In this document: positions 32,146 to 42,963 of the stretch, piece after piece
Layout: each line of letters starts with the position of its first letter
Numbering within the stretch: the stretch's first letter is position 1
Source of the DNA: Ophioceras dolichostomum
Lineage: Eukaryota > Ascomycota > Sordariomycetes > Magnaporthales > Ophioceraceae
Direction: 5' to 3'
NCBI GenBank assembly: GCA_003049485.1
Contig: PYST01000063.1
Location: 1 to 64,000, forward strand
Length of the DNA stretch: 64,000 bases
Made by a program: the position numbers and the translations under genes
The notes under the pieces: generated by a model
Told to the model about the DNA's origin: nothing
Database searches by the model: none
The model's input: the letters and a program-made list of their open reading frames with translations, nothing else

Positions 32146-34680
32146 ATGGATATTCTTAAGGTTCTCTCCCGAGGAATCAAGCAGCCCACCAAGAAACCCG
32201 GCAATGCAGTTGCAGCTCCCACCAACCTCTTTCCCTCCGCAGGCGTACCAACGAACCCGCAGCTCTTCCACGACGAAGTCGGCCCACCGCGGAAGGGGAC
32301 CAAGAGGAAGCGACAGGCCGAGGGGAAACCGGGCGAGGACGAGGACCAATCCACCGAAGAAGAGCTGAGCGACGTCGACTTCTTTGCCCCGAAAACCCAA
32401 GCCCATCCCAAGACGGCCTCCAATGATGCTCCCAAAACATCCAAGCCCGTGCCTCCCAAAGCAAAGAACACTTCGAAGGCCAGCGGCGGCAAAAGGCACA
32501 AGGCGGCCCAGGTTCTCGAGCTGGACGAATGCAAGCGCATCATGCGCTCACACCGTCTCAAGTTTACCCTTATGCCCATCGAACCTAGATCTTCCTCGGA
32601 CTCCAGGGTGAAAAAGAGCAGCAGCAGCAGCAAGAAAAAGAAGAGGAAGGCTGCGGAAGAAGCAGAAGAACAGGCCAAGGACCACAAGAAGAAGCAACTC
32701 GTTCCTCAACCCCTCGTCTCGTTTGCCGAGCTCAGAAGCACGTACTGTATCTCGCCACGACTGGCCGACAACCTTGCGCGAGACGGCTACAAGATCCCCA
32801 CAGAGGTGCAGCTGGGCAGCCTGCCGCTTCTTCTCGATCCAGAATTTGCCCTGCGCAATGCCTACGACGACGGGAGCGGCGGCATCGGGGAAGAAGAAAA
32901 CGGGGAGGAGATGGGGCTTCTCCAACAACACGGCGTGGACTTCCTCGCCGTTGCGCCGACGGGGAGCGGGAAGACCCTGAGCTTCCTCATCCCCGCTATC
33001 GACGGCATTCTCAGGAGGAGGGCTGCAGGAGGCGGCGGGAAAGAGGCTGCTGAGGAGGGCGGGCGCGGCGGCCAGCATTGCCTGGAGGCTATCGTCGTGG
33101 CGCCCACGAGGGAGCTCGCGAGCCAGATTGCGAACGAGGGCAGGAAGCTCGCCATGGGTACCGGCGTGCGGGTGGTGCTCATGCGCAAGGGCATGAGGGT
33201 CGCTGCCGCTGCGGTGGATAGCGGCAGCGCGGCAGATTTGTCGCCCGATGAGGAAGACGTATTTGAAAGCGACGAGGGCGAAGAAGAAGACGAGGAGGAA
33301 GGTGACTCCTCCTCAGCTGACGACGAAGACGATGCCAAAGACTCTAGGAAGAAGAGGACAACACAGAGCAGGACGACGACCACCAAGGCAGACATCCTCA
33401 TCACCACCCCGATGCTCCTGTTGAACTTCCTAACCGATGGTGCCAGTGCCAACAATGCAACCGACGACAGCGCTGCTTCCGCCTCGCTAGTCTCACTGAA
33501 GAAAACCCTGCCCCAAGTACGCACCCTCGCCCTCGACGAGGCCGACGTGCTGCTCGACCCTCTCTTCCGCGACCAGACACTCGGCATCTGGTCCGCCTGC
33601 GTTGACCCCAGCCTACGCGTCACGTTCTGGTCCGCCACCATGGGCTCCAACATCGAAAGCCTGATCCTCTCCCAACTCCGCTCGCATCACCACTCCTCCA
33701 CCCGCATCCGCCACGCCCACCACCACCACCACAAGACTAAGACCCCGTCGCCACAACCACCACCACCACTTGTCCGCCTCGTAGTCGGCCTCAAAGACGC
33801 CGCCGTCCCCAACATCGCCCACCGCCTAATCTACACCGCCACCGAAGCAGGCAAGCTCCTCGCGATCCGCCAACTCCTCCACCAATCCTCCTCCTCATCC
33901 TCAACTAGCGAGGAAAAGGAAACGCCCCTGCGACCCCCCTTCCTGATATTCACTCAGACGATCCCCCGCGCGACCGCCCTCCACGACGAGCTGAAGTACG
34001 ACATCCCCTCCAGCGCGGGCGGCGCGTCCCGCATCGCCGTCCTGCACTCGTCGCTGCCCCCCTCGCAGCGGTCCTCGGTGATCCGCCGGTTCCGCGCCGG
34101 CGAGGTGTGGGTGCTCATCACCACCGACGTTTTGTCCAGGGGCGTCGACTTCGCGGGCGTGAACGGCGTCGTCAACTACGACGTGCCCGGTTCCGCGGCG
34201 GCGTACGTGCACCGCGCGGGTCGCACGGGGAGGGCGGGGAGGGAGGGCGGGGTGAGCGTCACGCTGTACACCAAGGAGGACATACCGTTTGTGAAGAGCG
34301 TTGCGAATGTTATTGCTGTCAGTGAACGGCAGAAGAGAGGAAAGGATGGAGGAGGAGGAGGAGGAGAGGGAGAGGGGGTGCAGAAGTGGTTGTTGGATGC
34401 GCTCCCGGATGTGTCGAAAAGGGACCGAAAGACGCTGAAGGAGAAGGGGGTTGAATCGAGGAGGAACAGCAGTGGGAAGAAGGGTGGAGGGGGATGCGAG
34501 GATGGTGAGAAGAAGAAGATGATGAAGGGTACGAGCCGGATCACGTCCAAGAGTGCGTGGGAGAGGAAGAAGGATAATAATAGGAGGGGAGCGATCGAGG
34601 CGAGTAAGAGGAGGAAAGTCGCGGCTATGCAGGAGAAGGGAGAGGGCGATGCCGATGAATGGGGCGGGATCGACGACTGA
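32146..34680 (+). CDS. ROK1: ATP-dependent DEAD-box RNA helicase Rok1 (DDX52 family), ribosome biogenesis
   Basis: The start at 32146 gives 844 residues beginning MDILKVLSRGIKQPTKK, the family's N-terminus. Motifs in order are: YKIPTEVQLGSLPLLL (Q-motif region), APTGSGKT at about residue 270, PTRELASQI, DEAD at 464, SAT at 496, FTQTIPRATAL, TTDVLSRGVDF, and HRAGRTGRAGR near 689. Rok1 in yeast is a nucleolar helicase needed for 18S rRNA maturation and release of snR30 from pre-ribosomes. Long low-complexity insertions make this copy larger than yeast Rok1 (564 residues): an acidic stretch between motifs Ia and II (DEEDVFESDEGEEEDEEEG), a His-rich patch (HAHHHHHKTK) after SAT, and a basic Gly-rich tail. 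No introns were seen. The 34681-35243 spacer leads to a convergent gene. Confidence 0.93.
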   Translation: MDILKVLSRGIKQPTKKPGNAVAAPTNLFPSAGVPTNPQLFHDEVGPPRKGTKRKRQAEGKPGEDEDQSTEEELSDVDFFAPKTQAHPKTASNDAPKTSKPVPPKAKNTSKASGGKRHKAAQVLELDECKRIMRSHRLKFTLMPIEPRSSSDSRVKKSSSSSKKKKRKAAEEAEEQAKDHKKKQLVPQPLVSFAELRSTYCISPRLADNLARDGYKIPTEVQLGSLPLLLDPEFALRNAYDDGSGGIGEEENGEEMGLLQQHGVDFLAVAPTGSGKTLSFLIPAIDGILRRRAAGGGGKEAAEEGGRGGQHCLEAIVVAPTRELASQIANEGRKLAMGTGVRVVLMRKGMRVAAAAVDSGSAADLSPDEEDVFESDEGEEEDEEEGDSSSADDEDDAKDSRKKRTTQSRTTTTKADILITTPMLLLNFLTDGASANNATDDSAASASLVSLKKTLPQVRTLALDEADVLLDPLFRDQTLGIWSACVDPSLRVTFWSATMGSNIESLILSQLRSHHHSSTRIRHAHHHHHKTKTPSPQPPPPLVRLVVGLKDAAVPNIAHRLIYTATEAGKLLAIRQLLHQSSSSSSTSEEKETPLRPPFLIFTQTIPRATALHDELKYDIPSSAGGASRIAVLHSSLPPSQRSSVIRRFRAGEVWVLITTDVLSRGVDFAGVNGVVNYDVPGSAAAYVHRAGRTGRAGREGGVSVTLYTKEDIPFVKSVANVIAVSERQKRGKDGGGGGGEGEGVQKWLLDALPDVSKRDRKTLKEKGVESRRNSSGKKGGGGCEDGEKKKMMKGTSRITSKSAWERKKDNNRRGAIEASKRRKVAAMQEKGEGDADEWGGIDD

Positions 34681-35243
34681 TAGATTCGAGTCTCCTAGTG
34701 ATGTGCCCCTGCTTTTGTGAATCGGAGAACGATGAATACAAATGGTGACTTTGATTCTATTTCCACTTCAACTTTGCTTTGCTTCGTTGCCGTCTATCCG
34801 TAGTATCCATCATGACAGGGGGCTCTTGTCCTTGTTCAGGGCTTCATTGGGTTCACCGGGCAGATGGAACTCAGCCGTAGGATAAGGTCGTTATTATTCA
34901 GGTGTAAATACCTAGGTGCTCGAGTGGCCCAATCTATGCACATTTCCAGAGGGAATTTCTGCTAGTAAGAATGCTTTTTCGGAGACTTTTGCCATCACCC
35001 AACTCTTCACCCCGTCTCACCATCTCTTAATGGTAATGATAAACCAACACCCACCACCCATCGTACCATACCCATACCAAACTGGTGCAGCCTCGCCGGT
35101 GTAAAGAATGTGATACCCACATCTGGTCCCTTCCCAACCATCCTCCCATACCACATAATACGAAGCGGATAACCAATCCCCTCCCACCAGTCGACTAACC
35201 ACTCACCCAACCAACCGGCCCTGGGGCAGAGAGAGAAAGAGTC
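34681..35243. other. Shared 3' spacer between ROK1 and the Rtg2-like gene
   Basis: The flanking genes converge here. A direct repeat-rich CCCATACCA stretch is seen at about 35065-35160. No gene was recognised. Confidence 0.55.
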
Positions 35244-37506
35244 TCAAGCCCCCGCAGCAGGGGGGTGCGGCACATCACCACAAAAAGCCTGCACGACCTG
35301 CGCCGTCGCAAAGACCTTCTTCCCATCCATCTTCCACAGCCTCTTGAACGGAGCCGTCAGCTCCGTCGTGTCGAAGTCCAGCACCTCGGGCAGCACGACG
35401 TCCATAGCCAAGCTGATGTTCTCCTTCCCGAACTTCACCACTGAGCTCGGCCGGAACCGCAACATCGCTCCCACGCTAGGGGGGTGGCCAGTGCCGCCGC
35501 CAGCGCCACCAGCACCACCAGACTCCTCAAGAAGAAGTCCTCTAGGCCAAGCCGTCGCCACCCTCGCCACCGCCGCCGCCGCGATCCCGATGTAATCCGC
35601 CCAGAACAGCGGCGAGCCGTCCGGGTCCGCGGCGGACACCATGCCGCGCAGCGACTCGAGCAGAGGGCGGTCGTACGCCGGCACGGCGCCGCCGAAGCGC
35701 GAGACGAGCGTGCAGGCGAGCACGGCGCGCGGCACGTGGCCAAGCCCCGCGGCGCCCGGGTCGCGGCTCAGCGCGGCGTGCAGCGCCTCGCTCGCGCAGT
35801 GCATGTCGTCGGCGTCCTCGCGGCCCGCGCCGGACCAGATCTGGCGCGCGAGGAGCGGGGACAGGCCGAGGGCGAAGACATTGGTTGGCTTGCGGAGCTC
35901 GGCGACGGATTCTGGGAGGGCTTCGATGAGTGTTGTTGTCACGGACTCGAGGAGTGCGCTCGTCGTCACGGCTGTGTTGGGAGCTGCTCCACGCAGCGCG
36001 GCGGCCAGCGGACCTCCCGACACGGGGGGCAGCCAGGACGGGCTGGACTCCGCGAGGAGGGCGAGGGGGTTCTGCTCGCGGACGTCCTCGGGCAGCGACA
36101 TGAGCAGGAATCCCTCGCGGTTCCCGCCCGCGCAGAAGGTGACGCGTCCGATGCGGCGGCCGCCGCCGCCCAGCGTGTCGGAGAGCGCCTCGACGACGGT
36201 GGCGACGGCGGGGAATTGCTGGCGGCGGCGCCTAGACATGCCGGGGATCTTGCCGTCGTGCTTGCGGTTGACGCGGCGCATCTTCTTGGTGTCGGAGAAG
36301 TGCTTCGCGGACGCGCTGTACGAGGCCACCGTCGGGAAGGGGTACGGCTGGATCGGGTCGTTGAAGAGCAGCATGCTGCCGTGGCCCCGGAACCCCCCGC
36401 CGTAGAGGAAGAGGTCGACGGGAGGGGCGGTGGTCGAGAGGAGCTCCGGGTGCTGCTGGTGCAGCTTCTGGAGCGCGGACGAGAGGCCGGAGCGCAGGGA
36501 GGTCGTCTCTGCGTCGAGCACAGCGGCCTTCTCGTGCTCGATTATATGCGTCATGCGCGCGGCGCCGAAGGGGAGGCTCTGCCCCGCCAGGGCGGCGCGG
36601 ACGCCGTAGTGGAGCAGCGACGTTGACTCGGTGGTGGTGCCTGTGGCGCCTCCTCCTCTGTTGGCAGACGGGTTCGTCGGGTCCGTCGGGGCCGAGTATG
36701 AGGAGGAGGAGACGGAGGCGGCCGAGTCGATGCCCGACGACGAGTCGACGTAGCTCACCTGGAGACTGCCGCCGCCCAGGTCGAGGAACAAGCCGCGGAC
36801 GCTGACGAAGCCGGCGCGGGCGCCCATGGCGCCGAAGAGCGTCTCGACGCGCGGGTCCAGCACGTGCACGGCCAGGTCGGGAGCGGACTCGCGGATGGCG
36901 TCCAGCATGGCGGCCGCGTTGGAGGCCCGCCGCATCGCCTCCGTGGCGAAGATGGTCATGTTCGCGGCGGGAACGCCGTAGCCCTCCAGGGCGATGGACC
37001 GGAACCGCGCCACGGCCTTGGAGACGGCGTGGATGGTGGCGACGGGGAACTTGTCGCCGCCGCGGCTGCTGGAGCCGGAGCCACTGGCGGGCTGGCTCTC
37101 CAGCAGGGCGTCGAGGAGCGAGATGGGCGCTCGCTCTTGGTAGATGCAGGGCAGGAGACGGGCTTGGGGCGGGGAGAGGTCTGAGATGGAGAAGCGGATG
37201 CCATTGCTGAGTGGTAGGTAGGTTGTTGTGAAATGCCAGTCAGTTACCTAGGTAGTCTGCATATTTGGGTGTTTTAGGAGTTGGCGTGGGAGATCGGGAG
37301 GCGAGAATCGAAAAGACGACCAACCTTCCCATGTCAACCAAGGCATATAGCTGGTTCGGGCTGCTCGGGTTCCACTTTGGCATCTTGCTCTGCAGGTTCT
37401 CGATGGAGATGATGTCTACAGCTGGCGCCTCCTCCTGAGGTGCGGGCACAGGCGCAGGCGCCGAGGATGACATCGGCGGAAACTCATTCCCTCCTGGTGA
37501 TGCCAT
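35244..37506 (-). CDS. RTG2: Rtg2-like retrograde regulation protein (Ppx/GppA phosphatase fold)
   Basis: Exon model: 37506-37325 and 37206-35244, giving 714 residues. The intron 37324-37207 (GTTGGT...CAG) joins ALVDMG to SNGIRFSISDL, which rebuilds the first phosphate-binding loop of the ASKHA fold shared by exopolyphosphatases and Rtg2. The second phosphate loop LFLDLGGGSLQVSY is intact near residue 155. A Pro-rich N-terminus (SSAPAPVPAPQEEAP) precedes the domain, and a long C-terminal helical part follows, as in fungal Rtg2. In yeast Rtg2 signals mitochondrial dysfunction to the nucleus and is part of SLIK/SALSA. An in-frame ATG at 37578 would add 24 residues with no family resemblance, so I chose 37506. 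The intron carries TAGGTAGGT. Confidence 0.87.
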
Positions 37507-38643
37507 CGTTTCTATCCACTGTGATCGACCGGGTGGTGGGTAATTGGGTACCAAGTGCCGCAGAACGCAGCAGCACATTTACTCCTTGTGTGGTGTCTCT
37601 ATCAGGGGTCGATCGACTGTGATGTCGCTCGCCCAAGGGCAGGAAGTGCAGCTGCCGGAAGGAGGGGAAGAAATGGGAGCTTCGTAGATGTATAGCACGA
37701 ATAAGAGAGAAAGGAGAGGAAAAGCATTCATGGTCTAGGAGAATAATTACACCTACTATTCAAGTCTCCCCCATACTCCCGTTCTCTTGGCTATCAGGGC
37801 GGGGGGGTTGAGAGCGTCTGATGAGAAGAGACGAAAATGCGCGTCCTCGACTGCGAGGTCGGAAAACCTGTTGAGGTCGCCACCGCCAGACCCAACGCAA
37901 CACGCAAGCAGCTGCGAAAGGCATGTTCTTGCGTCTCGCGACTTCGCATGCAGCAATCTTATGACGTAAGGAAATAACAGCAGGAGGGAAAGAAACACTA
38001 AGTTCGGATATCGGTATTACCGCCAGATAAAGCAAGTACTTTTTCTTCCCTGCTTCTTTACAGTACTTTTCGGTCTAGGAGCTACGAAGAGGATTGAGAT
38101 GGAAGGGAGGAAGTTGAGATGGTCTCGGTGTGAAAATTGTAAGCATCATCTCACTGTCGACTCGGAAAGGACACCCGACATCGCATTTGATGGTCACGGA
38201 CCGAAGACGCCTGGCTCGGACTTGGCTCAATTACCAACTCCAGGGATATTGATGGAAGGTGGCACAGATGCAGAATTATGGTAGATGAACCTGGTTAGGT
38301 AAACAGCATAGGAGGCTCCTGCCGTAAAAGCAATGCGGCGGGTACTCCCTTCCTTCCCGTGTCCGGCTAAAGTGAAAAGAAACGCCTGCCCATCAACGCC
38401 CTTATGAAGATGAACCCCCCGAAAAGAACATCTCGATCCTGACTGACCCTCATGAGCGCGCCCTTTAACCCAGTAATACCTGACACCTTGTAACAAAACA
38501 ATACAAAACAAAACCCCCCCAAAAAAAAACTCGCCATGCTAGATGCAGAACAAAAAGGTATAGACAAACAACTAACGCCTCGGAAGAGCGAAGGGGAATA
38601 CTAATAAGACGAAAGATGAAGGCTCCTGACCACCTTGACCACC
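37507..38643. other. Upstream region of the Rtg2-like gene, no gene seen
   Basis: This 1.1-kb stretch lies between two minus-strand genes. It contains homopolymer runs of C and A at 38513-38530. Nothing else was recognised. Confidence 0.55.
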
Positions 38644-40173
38644 TCACGGCCAGATCGTCGCCTGCATGGCCCCCGCAGCCTGCTCATGCAGCTCGTCCAT
38701 CCCCGGCCCAAACACGACCGAGTGGCTGTCCTGGAACATGATCTTCCCGCTCGGCACGGCCGCGTCGTGGCCCCCCGAATACGTAGTCGCCCTCCTCACC
38801 GCTAGGTTCCACGCGAAGCTCGACTGCGCGATGCCCGCGACGAACTCGGCGCGCATCATGACCTCGTAGTCGACCAGCGCCCTCTGGTCCCACGTCAGGC
38901 TCTTCAGCGCCGCCACGTCCCCGGGGTTGTCCGCGAGCAGGTCGTGCTTCGTCACGACCGACACGCCGAAGTCCGCGCACCGCTCCGCGAAGCTCGTCAC
39001 GTTGTTGGCGTGCATCCCCTGCGCGAGAAAAACAAGGGGGAACCTCTCCCGGTTGTCGGAGACGAGGTTCAGGAAGTATGGCCCCTGCTCGTCGTAGCCC
39101 GGCCAGTTCTTCTGCCACACGTCCCTGTCGGTGCGCACGCGCACGCCCAGGAGGCCCGTGGCGGTCTCGCCGCGGTTGCGCCGCGGGTCCCAGACGATTT
39201 GTCGTGAGGAGCCCTCCGCGAGCCGGACGCGGCGCATGGCGAAGAGCGCGGCTCCCGCGAGCATGCGCGCGTCCCTGCGCACGCGCAGGATGCTGCCGAA
39301 GGACGCCGCGAAGGCGGGCGGGTCGTGCGCGGTGGGGAACCAGAACAGCGAGGTCACGAGCTGCACCTTCAGGGGGCGGGGCCTCGGGCCGCCCGCGCCG
39401 GCGTCGTTGGCGGCGATGAAGGAGGAGATCGACTGGGCCAGGCGCTCCGGGTGGGCCATGACGGTGCCGTTGACGACGTCGGTGGTGAGGTCGGAGATCT
39501 TCACCTTCAGGCCCGTGAGCACTGAGGGCACGTCGTGGAGGACGTTGATGGAGGGGTAGGTCTTCATCTGCGGGCAGTGGGTCGAGAGCGTGGCGTTGAG
39601 GTGGTCGTAGTCGAAGAAGTAGGAGAGGGATTCGCCTCGTAGGGGACCCTTGGCGTTGGGCACGGCTTGGGCGATGTCGTGATCTGAGCGCTTGACGATG
39701 TCGGGGAAGATGATGTTCGCTGGTGGTGGGGTGAAAGTCGAGGATGTTAGTTTATGGACTATTGTTGGTTCCGTCGCGGACGCAGCAAAAAGTGCAGAAG
39801 CGGGAATGTAGGTAGGTAGGTAGGTGGTCGTCCGTAAACACATACCACCCATCTCGATCGCCAACCTGATGCAGGCCAGATGCGCATTCCTCACGCTCCC
39901 GATCCCCTCCGCGACAGGATCGCACGTCAGGATCAGGTCGCTCTTCCACTCCCTACTGGCGCACATCTGCGCGAGCGGCTCGCCGTCGAACTCGACGCCC
40001 TCGACATCGTGCTCCAGGAAGTCGGCCAGGAACAGATTCCTCTGGTCCTGGAACGTGCGGATCACATCTGAGTACGTGGACGGCGTCGTCGTGAAGTACG
40101 CGAAGCACCACGTCAGGATCACTATCGGCGCGGCCCACTTCAGCGCGACCCGGAGTTTCGGGGAGGCGAGCAT
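38644..40173 (-). CDS. Type II membrane protein resembling O-fucosyltransferases
   Basis: Exon model: 40173-39846 and 39719-38644, giving 467 residues. The intron 39845-39720 has donor GTATGT and acceptor CAG, and splices EMGG to ANIIFPDIV; it is 126 bp, has no stop and keeps the frame, so unspliced mRNA would encode 509 residues. There is a short cytosolic N-terminus, a membrane anchor APIVILTWCFAYF at about 15-30 and a luminal domain. GVRVRTDRDVWQKNWPGYDE resembles the nucleotide-sugar-binding HxRxE-like segment of GDP-fucose protein O-fucosyltransferases (here VRVRTD, without the His). A DYEVMMRAEFVAGIAQSSFAW segment corresponds to their acceptor-site helix. The assignment is by pattern only; donor and acceptor substrates are unknown. 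Confidence 0.8.
   Translation of the reverse strand: MLASPKLRVALKWAAPIVILTWCFAYFTTTPSTYSDVIRTFQDQRNLFLADFLEHDVEGVEFDGEPLAQMCASREWKSDLILTCDPVAEGIGSVRNAHLACIRLAIEMGGMCLRTTTYLPTYIPASALFAASATEPTIVHKLTSSTFTPPPANIIFPDIVKRSDHDIAQAVPNAKGPLRGESLSYFFDYDHLNATLSTHCPQMKTYPSINVLHDVPSVLTGLKVKISDLTTDVVNGTVMAHPERLAQSISSFIAANDAGAGGPRPRPLKVQLVTSLFWFPTAHDPPAFAASFGSILRVRRDARMLAGAALFAMRRVRLAEGSSRQIVWDPRRNRGETATGLLGVRVRTDRDVWQKNWPGYDEQGPYFLNLVSDNRERFPLVFLAQGMHANNVTSFAERCADFGVSVVTKHDLLADNPGDVAALKSLTWDQRALVDYEVMMRAEFVAGIAQSSFAWNLAVRRATTYSGGHDAAVPSGKIMFQDSHSVVFGPGMDELHEQAAGAMQATIWP
39720..39845 (-). other. In-frame, stop-free intron (3n) of the fucosyltransferase-like gene
   Basis: GTATGTG and CACCACCAG borders are good. 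The intron carries TAGGTAGGTAGGTAGGT (39809-39825). Retention would insert 42 residues without changing the rest. Confidence 0.75.
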
Positions 40174-41530
40174 GATGATGATCAGAGACGGAAAGGGCCG
40201 GGACGGACCCTTTCGGTCGGTCGGCGCCTTGCCGGCGTCGGCAGCGGGGAAAGAAAAATAAAGGGAGGCGGATTCCTAACGAGATGGTACCTGGGTGCGA
40301 AATGAAAATGGGGAGATAAAACGCAGAACACTGGAGGACGACAAGAAATACGAGATGCGACGGCGACGTGACAGTTGGATAACGAAAAGAAACGAATGAC
40401 TGGATGTTACGCGCTCAACGTTCAGACGTCGTCGAGTCCATCAGATTCGGAATGTAAGAAGGGATCTTGTCTGCTCGTGTGCCAGATAAGACAAAAAATA
40501 AAGGTCGCTCGCTACCGTTGCCGCTCCGGTAGTAGCTAACCTCAGCCCAGTCCGTATATGATCTGGTATCTTCAAGGGGATGGTTGCCAAGATTATTGGA
40601 TATGCACAAAAACCTCCTGTCCTGGCCTGACCGGACCAGTGACCACCTCCCTGCCTGGGGTTGCGACAATAGGAAATTGTCCAGTCGCGGGACAGTCAGC
40701 AACTGCGACGAGAACATAGAGGGGAAGAAAAAGGGACGGCGCCTCAGTTTCTTCTTGTCATGGTGGTCATCCAAGACCCTTTTGTTCCTCGAGTCCCCTT
40801 CTTTTGACCCACACAACCACATCTGATCATCGCCAACTCCTGGCGGTTGGTAAGGCGGCGCGGGTTGGTGGCGCGCGTTCTTTTTGGGTGAATGGAGCTT
40901 GTCGATCCCACTAGCCTCATCCCATCCCCCAACCTTTCCGTTCCTTGACTTGTCCACGCAAGCCTGGATGTCATGACCGACCAAGACATTCTACTAGTCG
41001 TACTGTGTCAGAGGAACGCTCGGTGTTTCGCTTTGGATTGATGAAAAAGGGGGAAACTGAATTCTGCACGACCCCGATGCCCGACTCGGCTCGGCTCGTC
41101 ATCAAATGTAGAAAGCCTACTGCCAGGAAGATGTAAACGACTCATGCAGCTTTTTCACTTACGCGCACCCACTCAGTGAATCAGTCCCTTAAGGCAGCAC
41201 AAATGTCTTGCGCGCGTGAGCCGTTGGCGGTGCAGTTACGAAATACCCAGCATACCTATGGTACACCGTAGGTACCGTACATTGACCAGGGAGCAGCACG
41301 TGCTGATGGCTGTCTCCTGTCAGCCGGAGCCCTGAGCCAAGCTCCTGGACCCCAAAAGCTCGGGGTGTCCTTCACTGGCGATCATCACTGCGGGCAGCCC
41401 CACAGTCCGGATATAGGCGGTGCGGGACCGCCTTGCATGCGGTCGGTAGTTGCCATTTACACCCTACATGGTCAGTCGCTCTAGAGCCTAGATCGCCTTC
41501 AACAGCCATAAAATTTACGCCGTCCAAAGC
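40174..41530. other. Divergent spacer, no gene seen
   Basis: This 1.36-kb stretch contains upstream DNA of the fucosyltransferase-like gene (-) and of the phosphotransferase pseudogene (+). A GTAGGTACC copy of the recurring motif lies at about 41270. No further features. Confidence 0.55.
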
Positions 41531-42963
41531 ATGGCCGCCGCCGTAGTGCAGACTCCAAAGATCCCGCCGAGTGCCCGGTGGTCGTCTTTCGACGGGTGGG
41601 ATTACAATGGCATGAAGGAGCGCCTTCAGGGCCTGCTCGCGAGGCTCGACAAGTCAGTCCTCCTGCGACATGCGGAGCTCATCAGAGGCCGGAAGTTCAC
41701 TATGAGCTAGCGCTTCTCGGCAGGGCAGTACTGGATCTGTTTCGAGATGATCGCCGCCGACGACAATGATGACAGTCTGGTGATTGCCCGCGTCCGATTG
41801 CCCCGGCACCCCGATGCCCAACCGACGGCCGCAGACGACGAATAGTACTCGATCGCGTGCGAGGTTGCTACCATGCGCTTCGTGTGCCAAAACCTCCCCG
41901 CCGTCACTGTTCCTTGCGTTTATGCCTATGAGGGACCGGAGTCACAGTTTGCTGCCGATGCCGGTGCCGTCTATATGCTTCTGGAAGGCTTCTATGGGAA
42001 TACCCTGCAAGACATCGCGTTTGATATATGCAGTCTCCCGGTAAGCGGAGTTTCTCCCTCCCTATGGTGCGATCCACGTTCCTAACAGGACTCTATATAC
42101 AGACTGCGACCCAAGAGCACATAATGACCCAGTGGACAACTGTGCAAGCAGAACTAGCGACTTTGTCGTATCCCCAGATCGGTTCCATCTCCTCCATATC
42201 GGAAACTGGAGATATTATTGACAGGCTGTCCAGCGCCGTGGCTGAAGGGCTTGTGGACCAAGGGCCGTTTCCCAGTGCGGTTGAATACTTCTCTGCCATG
42301 GGCGAGGTCGCCTTCAACAAGGCACTCGACAAGCCAGACCCACCATCCACCGAGGATCCGAAGGGAGACTCAATATCCTTCGCTGCTCTGAGTGCATTTA
42401 TCTTCATTGATATCGTACAAAGCACTAGGTTGTTCGAGGGCGACGCCGGGGCACGGTATCCCTTCAACCACATGGATCTCGGCACACAAATTATCCTGGT
42501 CGATGATGACTTCAACTTCCTGGCCATCATCGATTGGGAGTTCGCCCAAACCGCCCCCTGGCAGGTCAACCACTTCCCCATGCAATTTCCTCTGCTTTGG
42601 CCGGACGAGAAGATCGCAGGCGTCCTCCAGGATCCCGAACACATTGCGCACAGGAACGTGTCGCGACAGGCGTCTGCACGGCGATTGTACGCCCAAAAGT
42701 TCCGAGACGCCGAAGCGAAACTTCGCAAAGAGGGACGGCCCCTTGAAGGAGGGTCGTTTGCCGAGGTGCTGGAGAGTGCCGCGTCGAGAATATATGCCTG
42801 TTTCACCTGGCTTCCACTCTCGCCAGAGGAGGTTGCGTGCTTCTACGTCCGTCAGATGGTAGGGCTGGCATTTGGGTTCGATGCTGGGGAAACAGAGAAA
42901 CATATCGATGAGATGAGGGATAAGTTGAGGAGACGACTTCAAAGCGGCAACACATCTTGTTGA
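41531..42963 (+). pseudogene. Aminoglycoside-phosphotransferase-like (APH) protein with two in-frame TAG codons
   Basis: The frame runs from ATG 41531, is broken by TAG at 41708-41710 and at 41843-41845, and continues unshifted to the end. An intron at 42041-42102 (GTAAGC...CAG) joins DICSLP to TATQEH. The flanking text is that of fungal APH-family kinases: RFSAGQYWICFEM, VIARVRLPRHPDA, YSIACEVATMRFV, the hinge-like VYMLLEGFYG, then FNHMDLGTQIILVDDDF and LAIIDWEFAQTAPW. The latter two correspond to the catalytic HxDxxxxN-like loop (here with M-D-L-G-T-Q) and the DWE metal-binding motif. Each TAG is one transition away from CAG. The downstream frame is otherwise intact (about 290 codons), so the loss looks recent, or the second half may still be translated from ATG 41873. 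The substrate of these fungal proteins is generally unknown. Confidence 0.75.
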
